The notes: generated by a model not told the origin, from the sequence alone. 64,000 nucleotides of DNA from Sphagnum compactum (GCA_965153455.1 OZ234496.1:10439863-10503862); one strand, 5' to 3'; numbered from the stretch's first letter, positions 10,471-22,909 are shown. Numbers and translations: made by a program.

Positions 10471-10665
10471 ATGACACTTGAAAAATCAAAAACAATTGCA
10501 TCCAAGAAGAAAGTTCAAAAACAATTTAGCAAAGGTGAAAATGCAAATGCAGAAGCACCAAAGATCAATTGGAAAGATATGGATGTGCATGGCTTGATTT
10601 CTCTTCATGGGAAGATGGAGCCCGAATTTATCAAGAATGACAAAAAGCAAGATAATTTATTTTAA
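10471..10665 (+). pseudogene. Fragment resembling the start of a trihelix/Myb-SANT-like domain
   Basis: A 64-residue frame begins with a Lys-rich stretch and ends with INWKDMDVHGLISLHGKM and then PEF...NDKKQDNLF. The spacing of Trp, the LISLHG helix and the following Lys-rich end resembles the first helix of trihelix or Myb/SANT-like DNA-binding domains, where a pattern like 'W...E...LI..RGEME..F' is common. The frame stops there, so at best this is a 5' scrap. The preceding frame (10277-10474) overlaps it by four bases and is not recognised. The call rests on weak motif memory. Confidence 0.25.
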
Positions 10666-11175
10666 AAAGTTTTATATTCATTTTAAAACAATGGAGGGCT
10701 TTTTTTTCTTCTCTAATGTGTAAAGAGGCAAAATGAAAGAACAAAGAGAAATGATAAGATTTAGGAATAAGAAAAGCTTGGGGCCGGCAGTAGTTTCATC
10801 TGCACTCCACTGGGTTTGAACTCAGGACCTTTTCCACCGTTTGTCTTTTGCAACCTATTATTAAGTGCTAGGTAAAGCCTAAGGCTGCAGGCTTTGCCAC
10901 AATAATGGCTCACTGTGCTAAGCCTAAGAGCAAGCAAATTTTATTCCAGTAAAGCTTGTGGTTGAGGGCTTTGCAGCGTGCCAAAACCTAGGCAGAATTT
11001 GATTTCCTGAGTCACTGAAAGTGGGGAGGTGGATGGGAAATGGGAAACAATGCGCTTCATGAAAAACCATAAAGCCCACCAAGGACACATAAAGCTGGCC
11101 TGACTCTTCATGCAAGTAGTTTTAAGCACCTTAACATGGCCATAAAGAACTAGCCAGTCTTTTTCCTTTGTATAT

Positions 11176-11655
11176 ATTAGTATGGCCTGTGCTGTTGGCC
11201 CAAGTGTTACCACGTCCTCAACCGATTTTTCCTTCCAAAACCTGGTTTTTGGAATTTATTTAAATTTTCAGTGGAAGAAATCACATTAAAATCAATATCT
11301 CCCACATTTTGAATCCAAATCTTATCAAATAAATTCCATTAAACCCTGCTCATCAAAATCTTTCCAACAACACCAAAGGCACATTCCAATTCCTTTGAAA
11401 TTTTCAGCTACAATTTAATTTAATTTTCAGTGAAGAAATCATTCAATATTCAATAACTTTTGCATTGCAAGTTGAAACGCCATGAAACGAAGCCCATGCA
11501 CCCCTCCTTGTCAAGAGCTGTCCAAAGATACCAAGAACATGATCTGAAGCATCCTAGTTCGGTGGATCTCATAAGTACAAACAAAACAAAACAAAACAAA
11601 CAAACTACCTTCCTTCATTTTTGGATCATTTTTTGGCCATTGGGGGATGTCTTCC
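11176..11655. repeat. Dispersed repeat, copy 1 (partner at 37272-37745)
   Basis: About 0.47 kb that is clearly related, in the same orientation, to 37272-37745. Shared landmarks in order include GTTGGCCCAAGTG, GATTTTTCCTTC, TTTCCAACAACACCAA, AATAACTT, the word GTGCACCCCT (GCATGCACCCCT here), and AAAACAAACTACCTT. The copies differ by many substitutions and small gaps. No reading frame is conserved between them. It could be an LTR or other non-coding part of an unidentified element. Confidence 0.75.
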
Positions 11656-12887
11656 AATATTAACAAGATTTTTGTTCTTAGTACCCTTGGATCTATGAGT
11701 CAACTTCAAGGAGGTGAAGAGCAGCAAGGACGATGATGGCAATGGAACAATTGTAGGATTCTAAGATTGTCCAATGGATGCAAAGAGCAAAATGTATGAA
11801 CTACTACCATGGAGCAATTGTAGGACTCTAAGAGTTGTAAATTGACCTATCGATCAAGTTGATTGAATGCCAAGGGATCATGATGGAAGCAAAGAGCAAT
11901 AATGACAACGATGGCAATGGCGCCTCAACAACAGCAACCCAAGTTGCAAAGATGTAACACCTCATATTTGCCCACCACCAACCCACCAAAGAAAAGTAAT
12001 AGGAGGAGCACCCACCAAGCTAGGAGGTGCATGTGATGAGAGGTCGACAATTTTCAAGGTTGTGGTGAAGAAGGGGGACGACGGGTGCTTGAAGAGACAA
12101 ACAAAGAGCATATGGGTGGTGTGTAGGGTTCACCATCGCTATCGCGCTCTTGCAACGGTCGGGCCTACCTTCACTAACACTACAAGAAAGTTTTTTTAAA
12201 AAAATATATATTTTAAGGCTTGCTTGGGTTTTAACATTTTTGGGTGTAACGCTTTGTTTTTGTATGGCTCCTTTTTTACGTCCTCCATTGGTTCGAAATC
12301 CCCTTTGTCCACATTATTTTGGCCTTTACACTTTAAGGGGCCTCTCAAAACATGTCAAAAGTGGTCACCTTCATGCCAGCCTCATCTCCCAAGTTAACCA
12401 AGCTACTTTGTTTTTGCATGTGTCCTCCCCTCCTATGCTACACCCTAGTTTTGTCCCCCTTGTTTTGGGTTGGTTATGGGCTTAGTCTAATTTCATTTTG
12501 GGGTTGTTTGAAGCTCGTTTCGCATGCCTTTATTTGTTTTATAAGACCCTACAAGCCATCCAAAACGAAGTCAAACAGGCTTTTTGCCTACCTTTTGACT
12601 GAATTACTTCAGATCCGATGGACAAATTAGCATGGTTCTTTCTCCTCCTGTTGCCACATTGGTGTTTGCGTTATACTGAAGGAGGTCGTTTAAGTCAACA
12701 AAAGGTTCTGCCCACTTTAAGAAGTTCATGGTGGGCGACTGGTCTTCTTTTTAAGAAAAGTCCTCATATTCCCACTGTTCATTGGATGATTATTCGAGCA
12801 CTCGTCTTCACTAATGTTTGACATTGGGCAAAGCTAGATAATATAGTCATGCTACTATAGCTCTTTAACCCATGATGCCAATTATTC
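11656..12887. other. Intergenic stretch, nothing recognised
   Basis: Mixed-composition DNA with short open frames on the plus strand (12150-12485, 12352-12630, 12618-12821). None shows a recognisable domain. They could be eroded 5' parts of the non-LTR element that follows, but I cannot show it. Confidence 0.4.
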
Positions 12888-13252
12888 CACTACTACAGAA
12901 CCTATCCCTAAACCACTATGTGTTTCCACCTAAGTTAAACCAAGTGGAAAGGAATTCATCCAAACCACTAACCCATGGTTGTTCAATGGACCATTTCCAT
13001 TTGAATGTGTACACAATGGATTATTAGTAGATTTCATTATATCCTTTTAGTGGATTCATAGTGGATTTTCAGTGGAAACTAATGGACTTGAGTGGATGGG
13101 AACGATGCATGGTGGAATCATAGTGGACACCTTACCACAGGTTCTAGATCACTCATGACTTCCACTAAAACTCCACGTGGGTGGAATGGGGTCTTTCCCA
13201 GTCGATGTCGAATGGAATGTCAAGTGGAATAAATATAGGTTCTGTAGTCATT
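12888..13252. mobile_element. Small CACTA-type non-autonomous element (365 bp)
   Basis: The left end is CACTACTACAGAACCTAT and the right end, read inverted, is AATGACTACAGAACCTAT. The inner 14 bases match and the outer four are mostly changed. The flanks show a 3-bp duplication, TTC on both sides, as expected for CACTA transposons. Inside are many short GTGGA/TCCAC words on both strands, like subterminal repeats. No transposase is present. It lies just before, or at the upstream edge of, the decayed non-LTR element. Confidence 0.6.
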
Positions 13253-14954
13253 TTCCCTTAGAGGACACCATTGCAGCTATGTGTCAACTACACCCCCTTC
13301 CATCAAACCCTATCCCCTCGCTTTTTTTAAACTATTAGCTGAAACACACCTTTATCTTACATAGGATGTTGTTTGCATAAACCTTAACCATTGCTCCTCA
13401 TTTTATTCAGGTGGTCTATTTGGGATAGTTTATGAACATCTCTTGGGGTGTTTCATACCAGAGGACCCATTTTCAAGGTTTTCAAAATTATTCTAAGTTA
13501 TTACTGTTATTGCTTGTTGATGGCCCTAATGCTGGCGACTAGTAGATTGTTGGTAATGGCAAAAGACATTGGAGGTCTTCGTCTTATTGCCATAGGTGAA
13601 GTGTTTCTTTAACTTATTAGTTGCTCCATTGTTTTTTTGCTTCAGGGGCCATTTCAGGAACACCTTTCCCCCATCAGTTTTGAGTATCAACCCATGGAAG
13701 CTGTGAGACCATCCCTTTTGGCATTAGAGCCCTCCTCAACCTACACTTTGATTAGGTCGTGATGCAAGTTGACATCGAAAATGTTTTAGATAACGTTTCT
13801 TGAGCTGTTATTTTTAGAAAATTACGAGATGCCAAGGGGCCTTTGGTGAACATTGTCCCCTTTACCAAGTTGTTTTATGGTGTTCATTCATTTTTTAACT
13901 ACTGGCACGAGCAACATGAGGAGGGGGTCACCATTATTGAATCAATTTTAGGCATGAAGTAAGGTGACCCGCTAAGAGGTCTTTTATTTGCCCTAACCCA
14001 TTATCAAGCACTCCTAAAGACCATTGTGTGAGCCCCTGGCTGTGTCTTTCCATCCCTACTAAACGATATACACATCGTGGGCCCTATAAGTGAAATTGTC
14101 CCTAATTTCACCCACCTTTCGACCCAATTAGCCTTAGTTAGGCTTAGGGTCAAGGTGTCAAAGTGCAAGTTGTAGAATCCATCAAGGATCTCTTCAAGCA
14201 TAAAAATTCCCTAGGGCTACATTTTGGTCACAAATGGCTTATGCATTTTGGGTGTGCTAGTGGGTTTTTAGGACTTTGTCACACATTTTTTGGATGAGGT
14301 TTTATCTTAGGCCGTGGTGCATACTGATGATTTTCCTCTCTTTAGAGACGCACAAAGTGCATTGGGCATTTTGTCCTCATGTGTCGTTCATCATCCTTCT
14401 TATCTCACTTGAATAATTTTTCATTTTTCCTTCCTTTCTCTTTTGACGAGTTTCAATAGGAAAGTTATGTAAATATGTGGGGACATTATGGGTTCAAGGT
14501 CATGGGAGTCTATTTAGGGCCCTTTAGCAAGGCGTCAAACTCGACTACCAATCTCCTATGGTGGTATAAGCCTTTTATCTATGGAGGTTTGTGCCCCATT
14601 TGCTTTTTAAGGAATTGGGTTTTGGTGGTTCCATATCAGCGTTCTAGGTTTTGTATTTTTAATAGACCTGTTTTGGAAGAGTATGTTTCTTAAGTTGAAG
14701 GGGGCCCACACCTCCTTTAATCACACCTTCGTGCAACTCGAGATAACCTTCCTCTTGCAACTAAAGAAATGCACCCTTCTTTTAAGGGTTTAGCAATTAC
14801 CGGCACCTTACGTCTACAAGCATCTTTGATGGTCTATCTTGGAGGATGACACCATTTCCTCAACATCTAAAACTCTCATTCACTCTTGTTCGAGCAAAGG
14901 GGCAAGGCTATGGTTGATTGTTAGACCTTTTATCCGTTCATTCCACATCACACA

Positions 14955-17038
14955 CACTAGTAAAAATTGGCCAATATGTAACCACTTTATATGCGACTAC
15001 ATGCGACTATTAGTTATTTGTAACTACATTTGGACATTTTTGCAACTATTTCTTGTGTTGGTCATATTTGCGACTACACTGCAACTAGTTTGTGACTATT
15101 TTGGTGTTCATCCTTCTATGTGAACAACATTTAATTTGGTTTTCATGCAAAAAGAACAATTTATGTCCCATTAGTTGTAAAGGTGACCAATTTAATTGCA
15201 ACCTTGTGAATATACAAAAGTGTATTTTATGAATTCTAAGGAATATAGTTGGGTGTATTAAGATTTATAAATGTATATTTTGAATGTATATGAACGACCA
15301 TATTACATGTGTATTCAAGTAATATTATTAGCATAAATGGCCTCAATATTATGGTTACACTAATTAATGTATATTTTGAGTATATATGTTTACTAAATAT
15401 ATTGTGTTGTGCCCATATTACAAGTTTATCCAAACCATATTATTATACTTCTTAAAATTATTACAAATGACCTTTATTATTATTTATATCTATATTATAT
15501 TATATATCAATAATAATTACATGTAAAAAAATTAATTTCAATACTATCTTTCATTAAAAAAATTTAAATAGTAATATTTTATTACATAATGATCATAATG
15601 ATGATGATGATGATGATGATATTAGAATGATAGGAAAAATAATTATATAATTACTGAAATAATTACCAAAAATTTAATATGTTATTAGATCATTAGATCA
15701 TTAGATTATTATTAAATTATTTTCAAATGACTGATGTACTTATTAAAAATATAAAATATTTATTGTAATATAATCTGTCAAGGTGATTAAGTGTATTGAT
15801 GATGGTACAAAAATACAACAATTAGTTCATAAATAGCTATAATGAGTGAAATAATAATATGAATAATAAAATAAAATAATTAACCCTGGCTACCAACTAG
15901 CTACAATAATAATTGAATTAATGTTATTGTTACTATTAAATATTTACATTTATATTTATTATGAACTATAAAAATGAAAATAATAATGGGAATAATTATA
16001 ATAAAATAGTTAACCTAGGCTAGGTTTTAATTATATTATTTAATTTTAAAAACTAACACTAAATTTTTTTAATTATTAATAATTAGTTAATGAAATTGGT
16101 TAATAGATCATTATAGTTCATATATAATTAAAATTAAATATTATTCATGGTTATCTAGCTAATAAATTAAGTAATATTTAATAATAAATAATAATATAAT
16201 TAATCCAGTAATCATAATATATTAATGATTATTACTATAAATAATTGGTTAGTTGGATAGTTTATAAAATGAATTAGTTAGTTTCTATTTTAATTGTTAA
16301 TTAATTAATTAAAAAATTTATCCCATATGTTTTGGCTTTCATTCTCATCTTGAAAAATATATAAACAAGGTGTTTTGTCTTTACATTTTCATATTTAAAA
16401 ACATGGACATATGGGATGAACCAATAAAAATAACTTAACCCAAAATAAAATATAAATATTCATGTACTTACACATAATTACCTACTTCCCTAACTTACCT
16501 ACCTATTTTTCTACCTACCTAAGGAGGTACTTGGCCTAGGTAGGTAAATAAGTCTTATCTAAATAAATGTTTAACCTAGATGGGTAGGTAGGTATATAGG
16601 TAGGTAAGTACCTAGTTCAACCTACATACCTAAATATTGATTCAAATTGAATTTGGACAAATTTAATTAATATGTCACGTGGTGTGTGTCACAATCTAAC
16701 CCATCCAAACATAAAAAATTAAACGTTTTAAATTATTTCAAAATAATAATAAAATATTTTTAATTATTAAAAGTTTGAACACGTGGCAACACATAACTTA
16801 TTCCCATTGTTCACAAAAAAAGTCGCATCCTAATTGCAAACAACAATACATATATGACCAGTCAAAGGATGAAGGCGTATTTCGTTGACTTTTTTTTTCA
16901 TCCAAAATTCGTTGTCATTTGCAACTAATGTCAATGTGATTTGTCCAACGTGACTATTAAGATTTTAGTTGCAAATGTTGATTGCAACTAAAAATTAGTT
17001 GCAAGGACCAATTACAAAATTGCCATTTTCTACTAATG
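14955..17038. mobile_element. Non-autonomous CACTA (En/Spm-like) element, 2,084 bp
   Basis: The left end is CACTAGTAAAAATTGGCC and the right end, inverted, is CATTAGTAGAAAATGGC. The flanking 3-bp duplication is ACA/ACA. Subterminal repeats TGCGACTA and TTGCAACTA cluster at both ends, as in known CACTA elements, where they bind transposase. The interior is very AT-rich, with no transposase frame, an (ATG)n microsatellite near 15600 and a TACC/GGTA tetranucleotide block at 16482-16632. It sits inside the coding part of the decayed non-LTR element. Parts of it are related to 21794-26043 and 32900-35519. Confidence 0.88.
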
Positions 17039-17531
17039 ACACTATATTTTCATCTTAGCATTGCGTTTTTGTTTCGATCTGATTCAACTATTGGCATCTA
17101 ATCTTCTCACGTGTGAATGTGGACATGGGTTATCTATGCATCTAACACACATCTAGCACATTGTCCATTCGGAGGTCAGTAGATAACCACACATGATGCC
17201 ATTAGAGATGTCATGTATGCCCTCGCTTGACAGAGTGAGAATGCTGTATGGAGAGAATGGTGGTATGCCTTTACATCAGGAACTTCATTATAAGCCGATC
17301 TCTACATGACTCATGAGCAGTAAGTCTTTGTTGCCAATGTGGTAGTTACTGACTCGACATGGAAAAAAATGTCTATGAGTGTCATTACCCAACCAACAAG
17401 TGTAACAACAAAACTTAGCCCATTACTAAGATCCGCAAATATAGAAAGCTTCATGAAGGGCACCATTTTATTCTAATGGCCATGGAGGTGCATGGCACAC
17501 CCGAGCATGATATGGATCGTTTCATCAAGGG

Positions 17532-18156
17532 TGGGTGAAAGCATGGTAAAGTATGTAGAAAAAGTTACCAAAAAAATATCAAGTTAAAAAAAAGGCAACT
17601 TTTCACGAAAATAAAAGAAAATATATTCAAATTTTACTTAAATTTCATTTTGAAACTATTGAGCCCTCAATTGGGTTTATTATAAATCAACTACAAAATT
17701 TCAAAAACTTTGGAACAATAAAAGTAGGGAATAAGAAGGTTTCAAATTAATTAGTCAATATGGTGTTTAAACCTATTTTTTCATTAAAAATTTAATGAAA
17801 TATACATGTATGAAGTTATAGCATAATGATCATTACATATTCAAAGGCCTCACCAAAAAAAAACTACTTTCTTTTTGGTAGAATATACATGACACATACT
17901 TGAATCAAATGTTACACTGTAGAAAGTAGGTTTTAAAAGCTACTTGCATTTAGAAAAGTCTACTTGAAACCGACTTTTACAATGAAAAATTTAAAAATTA
18001 ATGCATAATAGTGAAGAAATATCTTGTTATTTATCATTCAATTAAAAAGATTGAATGTATAATAATTTTGTGATGGGTTTTGATTTTATTTTTTGTTCAC
18101 TTGACAAGTAGACTAGCAAGTGCTTTTAGTTGTACACTTTGCCGTGCTTTCACCCA
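17532..18156. mobile_element. Terminal-inverted-repeat element, about 625 bp
   Basis: The left end reads TGGGTGAAAGCATGGTAAAG and the right end, inverted, TGGGTGAAAGCACGGCAAAG, so 18 of the first 20 bases agree. It interrupts the endonuclease-like region of the non-LTR element: coding similarity stops at 17531 and resumes at about 18157. No target-site duplication is clear and no transposase is present, so its superfamily is open. Confidence 0.65.
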
Positions 18157-18464
18157 TGTGCTCATCTTTTTTTCGATAGACAGTCGAGAGATCATTTATC
18201 TTTGTCTTTTTGCATTTAGTTTTTTAGGCAACATGTTAATATTGTTCTCCAACATGCTTTAACCTCTGCTATAGACAAAAAGATTGCGTTGGTGGGAGAT
18301 GCTTGTTCTAGACCTCCTATTACTATTAGATTTCACAATTCGCATGTTGGCAACATTAGAGGGGTTGTGGGTGAAATAACTTCCTACCACGAGAAGGATT
18401 AGCCTTCTCCTTCTTTTGGTTCCTTTGGGTTGCGCCTCTTTTAGCCTTTCTTTGGACCTCCCTT

Positions 18465-19290
18465 TTGTTTTCCATCTTCAAGTACTTAGGGGTTATCCTG
18501 ACGTCCACTGCTAACTTGGAGGACAAGGTGAACGCCTGTAAGGGCCGGGGGCTAGGCGCCTTTGTGCAGTTCTCGCATTTGTGGGGGAATCGGCACCTAG
18601 GGGTCTCGGCGAAGGTGCAAGTCTTCAACACCTTTATATTATCGCACTTTGTTTATGGGGTCGAGACTTGGAATGTGACGTAATTTCAACAACACCAGTT
18701 GGAAACCGCATACAACAACTATTGGAGGGGGATCATGGGCGTCTGGGCGTCAGACCGGCATAGCTTGCAACACATTTTGAGCACCTGCAAGGTCAAGCCG
18801 TTGGCTTACCTACTTGCTCAGCGTAGGCTGACTTGGTTAGGGCATGTGGCCAGATTGTCAAAAGCCAAGTACCCGCACATTACGCTCTTTGCGCAACTGA
18901 AGGGCGCCACATATGGCCGTGGTAGGCCGCCATAAACCTTTAGGTCTACTGTGTGCAAGGATCTTGAGGCAGCTGGAATACCATTCTGGGGTGGGGAGTG
19001 GTATGTGCAAACGAAAGACAAACCACTTTAGCGCCCGCTGGCTCAGGGCATACCGCCTATAAAGGCGGCGCCCGTGCCAATGCGTAAACAGCCAGTTCGT
19101 GCATGCAAATGTTAGGGGCTTGGGCTTTTGGTTTGGTCTGTGTGAAGGTTGGCTCTAGTTCTAGCTAGAAGCCTTTGGCCTATGGGCAAAACTGGTAACG
19201 GGCAACTGAACTGAACTAAACTGATGGTTCCGACCATCGATTTTTATTGGATTTGTTGCCCCCTTTCCTTCATAGATAGATAGGTGGCTC
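18465..19290 (+). pseudogene. 3' end of a LINE (reverse transcriptase C-terminal part)
   Basis: The frame 18465-18683 starts FKYLGVILTSTANLEDKV, followed by NRHLGVSAKVQVFNTFILS and VYGVETWN. After a frame change near 18690 comes YNNYWRGIMGVWASDR, then LLAQRRLTWLGHVARLSK and a Gly-Arg-rich end. This is the well-known thumb and tail pattern of LINE reverse transcriptases ('YLG', 'LLYGAETW', 'RRLRWLGHVARM'). The catalytic palm is missing, so it is a 5'-truncated copy, as is usual for LINEs. It is much GC-richer than its neighbours, which points to a younger insertion. A short GATA run near 19274 may be the 3' tail. Confidence 0.8.
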
Positions 19291-21488
19291 ATTAAAAGTA
19301 ATTTTGTGTTAGACCTTAAGACCTTATAAGGTGTTAGTCAACTAGTCAACAAGATCTTACAACTTTGTAAAATATTTGTTTTTACCAAAAAAACCTAGCT
19401 AGTTCTTCATGCAAAAAAAGGGTCTGTTTTCAAACCCTTCTAGAATTATCAGTTCCTTCCATTCCACCTCCGGCAAAGGCCTCATGGTAACACCTCAAAT
19501 TCTGGAGGGGTTTCCAAATAGACCCTTCTCATATACTATAGGTACATTGAGAAAAATGTGCCACCATTTTGTGTAAAAGGTGAAGCACCCTCCCAATCGT
19601 ATTACAAGATTGTGGTCTTATAAATTGAAGGTGGAACCCTAGTAGTATAGGGTGAAAGGAGCCTAAAGAATATAGGGTTTGACCATTGGAATAGCAAATA
19701 CAAGGGCAAAGCTTGAGTTGTGGAAGGCCAAAGAATTGGAATGTCTCGGGAAAAGTTGTTTCACCCTACATAAAGACAGCAAAAAACATTACATTTTTAT
19801 TTTTCACCTTCATTTCATGGGAAAATGTGCATTACATGGAAATGAATGCATTACACTCCAATGAAATGCTCTAACATTGTTACATCACAAAGTTATTTGA
19901 ATATCATAAAATTTCAATGGAATCCATGTGAAAATTGTAAAAACGTGTATGTGCAAAATTCGTGAGTTTCAAAATGTAAAAATGGTACAATAAATATATA
20001 TATTACTTTTATATATATGATGTGTCTATTCTACTTGTGATATTTTGATGTGAAATATGTATTATTTACATTTTAATTAAATCCGTGTAATTTTCCTAAT
20101 GTAATTTTGTATAAAACTATATGACTTTTGTGTATTAAATATGAACATTCATGTATGTCATTCAAAAAAAATGTTTAATTTATTTCAATATTTTAAAATT
20201 GAATATGTACAAATAACTTTCATATTGCCATAGCATAGAATTCATTTGATTTTTGTATGAACTTATGAAAAATACATTTCACACAAAATTTATATGAACA
20301 TATGAAGTTTAATAAGTTTATGAGGTAAAGGGATGCAATATTGTTTATAATGTGCAAATATTAACACAAGGAAATCAAATCTTAATGTTGTATGACAAAG
20401 AAAATTAACAAAGAAAGATGTTTCTAATCATTATAATGTTGGTGGTTGTCATTTTAATTTGATATTTTTTTATAGGATTATAAAAATAATTCAATAGTGA
20501 TTAGGAAAAATAATATGTATTATTTTAAACAATGTTTATTGTTATGTACACCTAAAGCTCAACATTTTTTTTGTCCCCATGTTTCGAAAAGTTGCCAACA
20601 TTTTTTGTTTTTAAATGCTGATTTTGTTACTTCAAATGACTAATGTATATACATGGAATAAACAAAACAAGAAAATTAAAATAATGTGCAATTGTGGTGT
20701 AGAATATAATGAAATAAACTTATTCAAATAATATTTAAAGATGTTCATTTTGAGCCAACTGAAAAATATCCTAATGTTGTTGTAAACATGTTGAAGATAT
20801 AATTAAAATCTAAAACAATTTGTTACCCAATGTAAGAAATCCAAAACAAAATTTCCACCAATCAAAAATAAACAATGAAATTCGAACATCAAAATGTTGA
20901 TTCATTTGGAAAATAGATTTAAGTTATGCATGGTTACGTGATAATGCAAATTATCAATTTGAATACGTTCAGATATATTTAAACAATAATATAATGAAAT
21001 AAATTTGACATATTCTCAAATTTCAAAACATGTAGAAAAAAGTTCTTCATAGTCACTTCACTACACTAAATGTGTTCAAGTTCACTTTGTTTCATTAGAT
21101 TTGGAGTGAAATTGAACAACTTTGCCATGGTGAAACTAGCCAACCTTTTAATAAACGCGAAAAGGTGAATTCATTAATAGTTAATTGAATTCACCAATAA
21201 TTAATCAAATTAATTAATAATCAAATCATCAATAATAAATTCATTAATGATTAATTGTGAACCTAAACTAAACACCTAGGAACTTACACTAGGCCTAAGC
21301 TAGGAACCTAACCCATTTAAACATTTTGCCCACCAACCTAAGGTGCAAGTGTGAAGGTTTGAACCCTTCATTTCCTTTCACCTCCATGTTTAAGAAACAA
21401 AACTTTAACCATTGAACCACTCTTTAAATGAATGATATTTTTTTATCATCAGATATTATTATGCACATTTTTTTACCCTAAATTATTA
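19291..21488. other. AT-rich intergenic stretch
   Basis: No gene or clear element. A dispersed motif TTTGAACCCTTCATTTCC lies near 21358, and a related motif appears near 33327. Poly-A/T tracts are common. Confidence 0.6.
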
Positions 21489-21793
21489 TTGATAATTATT
21501 GGCAATTCTACTATGGGCTATTTTAGGATATTCTATCGTAGGCCATTATTGGTTATTCTATGGTATTTTACCATACACCATTGTTGGTTATTCTAACATA
21601 CACTATTTTTGGTTATTTTAAAATATTTTACCATAGGCTATTGTTGGTTATTTTATCATAGTCGTTCTTTGTTATTTTAGCGTAGGCTATTATTGGTTAT
21701 TCTATTGTACACTATTGTTGGTTATTTTATGTTATTTTACCATAAGTTATTCTTGGCTATTTTAAACCATTTTGTTATAGGTTATTTTGGGTT
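21489..21793. repeat. Degenerate minisatellite around TTGGTTATTTTA
   Basis: About ten imperfect copies of a 25-36-bp unit containing words such as CATAGGCTATTGTTGG and GGTTATTTTA. It ends directly against the left terminus of the next CACTA-like copy. Confidence 0.75.
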
Positions 21794-22109
21794 CATTATG
21801 AAAAAAATTGGTGTTTTACAATTGGGCTTGCAACTTAGTTTTTGAGTTACAATGACCATTTGCAACTCATTGCAATTCAATTATAATTCTATCACAACAA
21901 TTCATTTTCAACTACTATCCCTCTTATTTGTGATTATGTCTTCATGATCATTAACCTAAAAACTAGAAATTATTATATCATAATAAAAGGGCCTGTAAAA
22001 TCTCCAATTTGCATGGCATTGGTGCTTTCATTTTATTCGTCATTTTAATGTGTACAAGATCATGTATTTGTGTTGGTATCAATTTTATTTTAGATTGGTG
22101 AAACAACAC

Positions 22110-22425
22110 CAAAACTTTATTATATTTGAAAATCAATGCAAGATTCTTATAGTGGAAAATCGATGTGAGTTTCTTATAAAGGAAATTTAGTGGGATTTTC
22201 TTATAATGGAAATTTGGTAGCATTTTTGTATGGTGGAAAATTGATGCAAGTTTTTAATGGAAATTTAGTGGGATTTTCTTTATAATGGAAATTTGGTAAC
22301 CTTTTCCAATAGTGGAAATTGGAAGCATTAGTAAGATTTTCTTATAACAGAAATTTAATAGCATTTTCTTCTAGAGGAAAATCGGTAACATCAATAGGAT
22401 TTTTTCATAGTACCAAATTGGAATT
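22110..22425. repeat. Minisatellite, about 33-bp unit (GGAAATTTAGTGGGATTTTC)
   Basis: Eight to nine imperfect copies of a unit like TTCTTATAATGGAAATTTGG. On the minus strand it reads as a short repetitive frame (HYKK/YKK motifs), which is probably only a by-product of the repeat. Confidence 0.75.
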
Positions 22426-22529
22426 TGTTTTGGTGGAGTCCCAATTATTCCATTTCTCCCCCTTTGTATTTGAACATTTAATCCTTTAGGATCTGAATGT
22501 AAGAACCCATAAGGTTTAATTTGTTGATG

Positions 22530-22909
22530 TTTATAAAGATGGGGTTGGGATCAACCCACAATTTTTTACACTTCCTTGTGTTCTTGTTTGGCCTTTGGAA
22601 AGCACAAGACATAATACCTTGTGGAAAGGATTTGTTCTTACAATGTTGATGTGCCCAAAGAACATGAATCCATTAACATTTTCTAATAATCTCCATTGAT
22701 TTTTACTTTGATTCATGTAGTTTTGAAAGTCTGCCTGTCAAAACTTTAATTAACAAAAAACCCTTTGAAGCTTGGAAGTTGGTGGTATGTGACAAATATT
22801 TGGTAGGCATCAATGGATGGAGCCCATAAACTAATTGGAATGGGGTATAACCTTTTTGAGTAGTTTGAATATCCAAATTTACATTAATTTTCACCATCCT
22901 TAAATTCAA
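22530..22909 (-). pseudogene. Ty3/gypsy integrase scrap
   Basis: On the minus strand, 22909-22703 reads QKGYTPFQLVYGLHPLMP followed by a short helix, VLTGRLSKL. This matches the end of the gypsy integrase core ('TPFxLVYGxxxxxP'). The next frame (22716-22531) continues downstream toward the integrase C-terminal region (VLCLVLSKGQTRTQG). No RT or LTR is seen alongside. It is broken by frame changes and is unrelated by orientation to the element at 4360-9880. Confidence 0.7.

Larger units (their letters stand above)
13253..18410 (+). mobile_element. Decayed non-LTR retrotransposon with RLE-like C-terminus
   Basis: The reverse transcriptase is recognisable despite stops. KDIGGLRLIAIGEVF (near 13560) matches the fingers motif 'GGxRPIAxGE'. 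VDIENVLDNVS (near 13770) is motif A. GMK-stop-GDPLRGLLFAL (near 13950) is motif B. LLNDIHIVGP (near 14060) is motif C with the usual YLDD altered. A later region (17100-17480) has CECGHG...H...CPFGG, a zinc-knuckle-like pattern, then ADLYM...VFVANVVVTD, which fits a restriction-like endonuclease core. The last stretch (18157-18405) ends in GDACSRPPITIRFHNSHVGN. Two insertions split it: a CACTA element (14955-17038) and a TIR element (17532-18156). Taking out the CACTA and one ACA restores an unbroken frame across the junction. No intact product is possible. Confidence 0.72.

Noticed and set aside
10800-10925. tRNA gene suggested by GGGTTTGAACTC
   Set aside because: No A box, anticodon arm or acceptor stem pairing could be drawn.
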